Assembly: GCA_963971405.1 (NCBI GenBank)
Contig: OZ020491.1
Coordinates: 34,895,019-34,959,018, forward strand
Direction of reading: 5' to 3'
Length of the DNA: 64,000 nucleotides
From: Psococerastis gibbosa
Taxonomy: Eukaryota; Arthropoda; Insecta; Psocodea; Psocidae
This document shows, in pieces, positions 63,627 through 64,000 of this stretch. The number at the start of each line of letters is the position of its first letter. Within the stretch, counting starts at the first letter, position 1. Below the pieces are notes generated by a model that was not told the origin of the DNA, searched no databases, and saw nothing but the letters and a program-made list of their open reading frames with translations. A program made the translations under genes and the position numbers.

Positions 63627-64000
63627 TAGCTATTTTTCGTATTCTTGTCGAATGAATTTTTGGTAGCTACATTTACACCGATGAACACGCAGGAGCAAGT
63701 GGCCGATGTTAAGTACAATACAGTGAGCCTAAATAAGCAAAATTAAGACACCTATATCTTTTTAAGACCTTTAAAAAAAATAAAATAAGTAAATAGCTAT
63801 TTTTCTCATTCTTGTCGAATGAATTTTTTTTAGCTACATTTACACCGATGAACACGCAGGAGCAATTGCTCAATGTCAAGTGCAATACATTGAGCCAAAA
63901 AAAGCAAAATTAAGACACCTATATCTTTTTAAAACCTTTAAAAAAATAAAATAAGTAAATAGCTATTTTTCGTATTCTTGTCGATTGAATTTTTTGTCGC

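Larger units (their letters stand above)
1..64000. repeat. AT-rich satellite array, 166.5-bp monomer, with higher-order structure
   Basis: The window is a continuous head-to-tail array of 384 full monomers plus a partial one at each end. No other sequence interrupts it. The landmark TAGCTATTTTT recurs every 165-168 bp in most copies (for example 15, 181, 348, 514, 681, 848, 1015). Types differ by a handful of diagnostic substitutions and recur in a fixed order of up to 25, which is a higher-order repeat. The unit length is close to the DNA of one nucleosome, as for many centromeric satellites. Both strands lack any long open frame. The family and species are not recognised; a centromeric or pericentromeric location is inferred only from the structure. 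Confidence 0.98.
61463..64000 (+). repeat. Disordered divergent monomers at the right edge
   Basis: About fifteen monomers that follow no HOR order. Private changes include CTTTTCGAATG, CTACACTTACACC, AAGTGGGCAATG, AAATGAGC, GTTGATTTTAATACAACGAGCC, AAGTATAAAGC, GGAGTAATTGC, ACAATATGCC, GACATTCTTATC, AATCTTGTCG and TTTTTGGTAGC. The final 41 bases resemble the start of m21 (CGATTGAA) but end in GTCGC where m21 has GTAGC. The same monomer plan is kept throughout. This looks like the margin of the homogenised array, though the window stops before any unique sequence. Confidence 0.82.

Noticed and set aside
1..64000. CRISPR-like regular repeats
   Set aside because: The whole 167 bp recurs with only scattered substitutions. 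There are no short repeats separated by unique spacers and no cas genes.
1..64000. Transposon, tRNA, rRNA, telomere repeat or other non-satellite insertion
   Set aside because: The TAGCTATTTTT landmark can be followed unit by unit from 15 to 63960 with no gap larger than a few bases, so there is no room for any insertion.

Overview
The whole window is one tandem satellite DNA array. I see no gene, RNA gene, transposon or unique sequence in it. The unit is an AT-rich monomer (about 28% G+C in one copy counted by hand) of 165-168 bp in most copies, always in the same orientation. Taking the TAGCTATTTTT landmark as the start of each unit, I count 384 complete monomers between 15 and 63959, a mean of 166.5 bp. 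Megabase-style satellites with nucleosome-sized units and higher-order structure are typical of eukaryotic centromeric or pericentromeric heterochromatin. I do not recognise the family and cannot name the species. A centromeric role is inference.

Monomers fall into recognisable types that recur in a fixed order, forming a higher-order repeat (HOR). I number the types m1-m25. Key markers are: m1 CACGAGCAATTGCTT; m2 GAGAAATTGCTC; m3 TTAAATTCAATAC with TTTTGAAAAA; m4 CACAAACAATTG; m5 TGTTTAGTAC; m6 GCAAATGCTC; m7 GTCGTATGAA; m8 ACACCGTTATC; m9 CAGCAGCAATTG; m10 GGGGCAAGTGGCC; m11 TTTAGGTACA with GTTAAGTGC; m12 CAGAAGCAATTG; m13 TAGCAAC with GCTTAATGTCAAG; m14 CACTGATG with TAGCTAC; m15 CAGTGAGCCATAATAAGCC; m16 TTTGGCAAC; m17 TGTTTAGTAC with CCGTGTCATACC; m18 GCATGTGGCCGATG; m19 GTTAGGTGC with ACAGC; m20 GAACAATTGTTC; m21 CGATTGAA with CAATATTAAG; m22 TTTACAACG; m23 TTTAAACC with GCTTAATGTC; m24 TAGCAAC with CACTGATG; m25 CAAGAGCAATTG. 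Three extra types are x1 (CAATTGGTTAATG), x2 (GAATTTCTTTTAGC) and x3 (TTAATTAC with CCGTGTCATACC). 'a/b' marks a chimera with the front of a and the rear of b. The full 25-mer is intact in three places, each 4,163 bp: 7519-11681, 41150-45312 and 49808-53970.

Layout: 1-1848 is a partial HOR with a local duplication. 1849-60630 holds 14 successive HOR blocks, each starting at m18, of 24, 20, 29, 27, 24, 33, 33, 25, 31, 30, 22, 30, 13 and 12 monomers. 12180-13345 is an island of seven divergent monomers inside block 3. 40649-49306 and 49307-57966 are the two copies of an 8.66-kb tandem duplication. 60631-61462 is a last HOR fragment, and 61463-64000 is disordered, more divergent monomers with a 500-bp trimer, which looks like the edge of the homogenised array.

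Every monomer is built around dyad symmetry: a 12-bp palindrome at the start, another 12-bp palindrome in the middle, and an overlapping inverted repeat after it, plus T and A tracts. All typing was done by eye; no alignment was computed.
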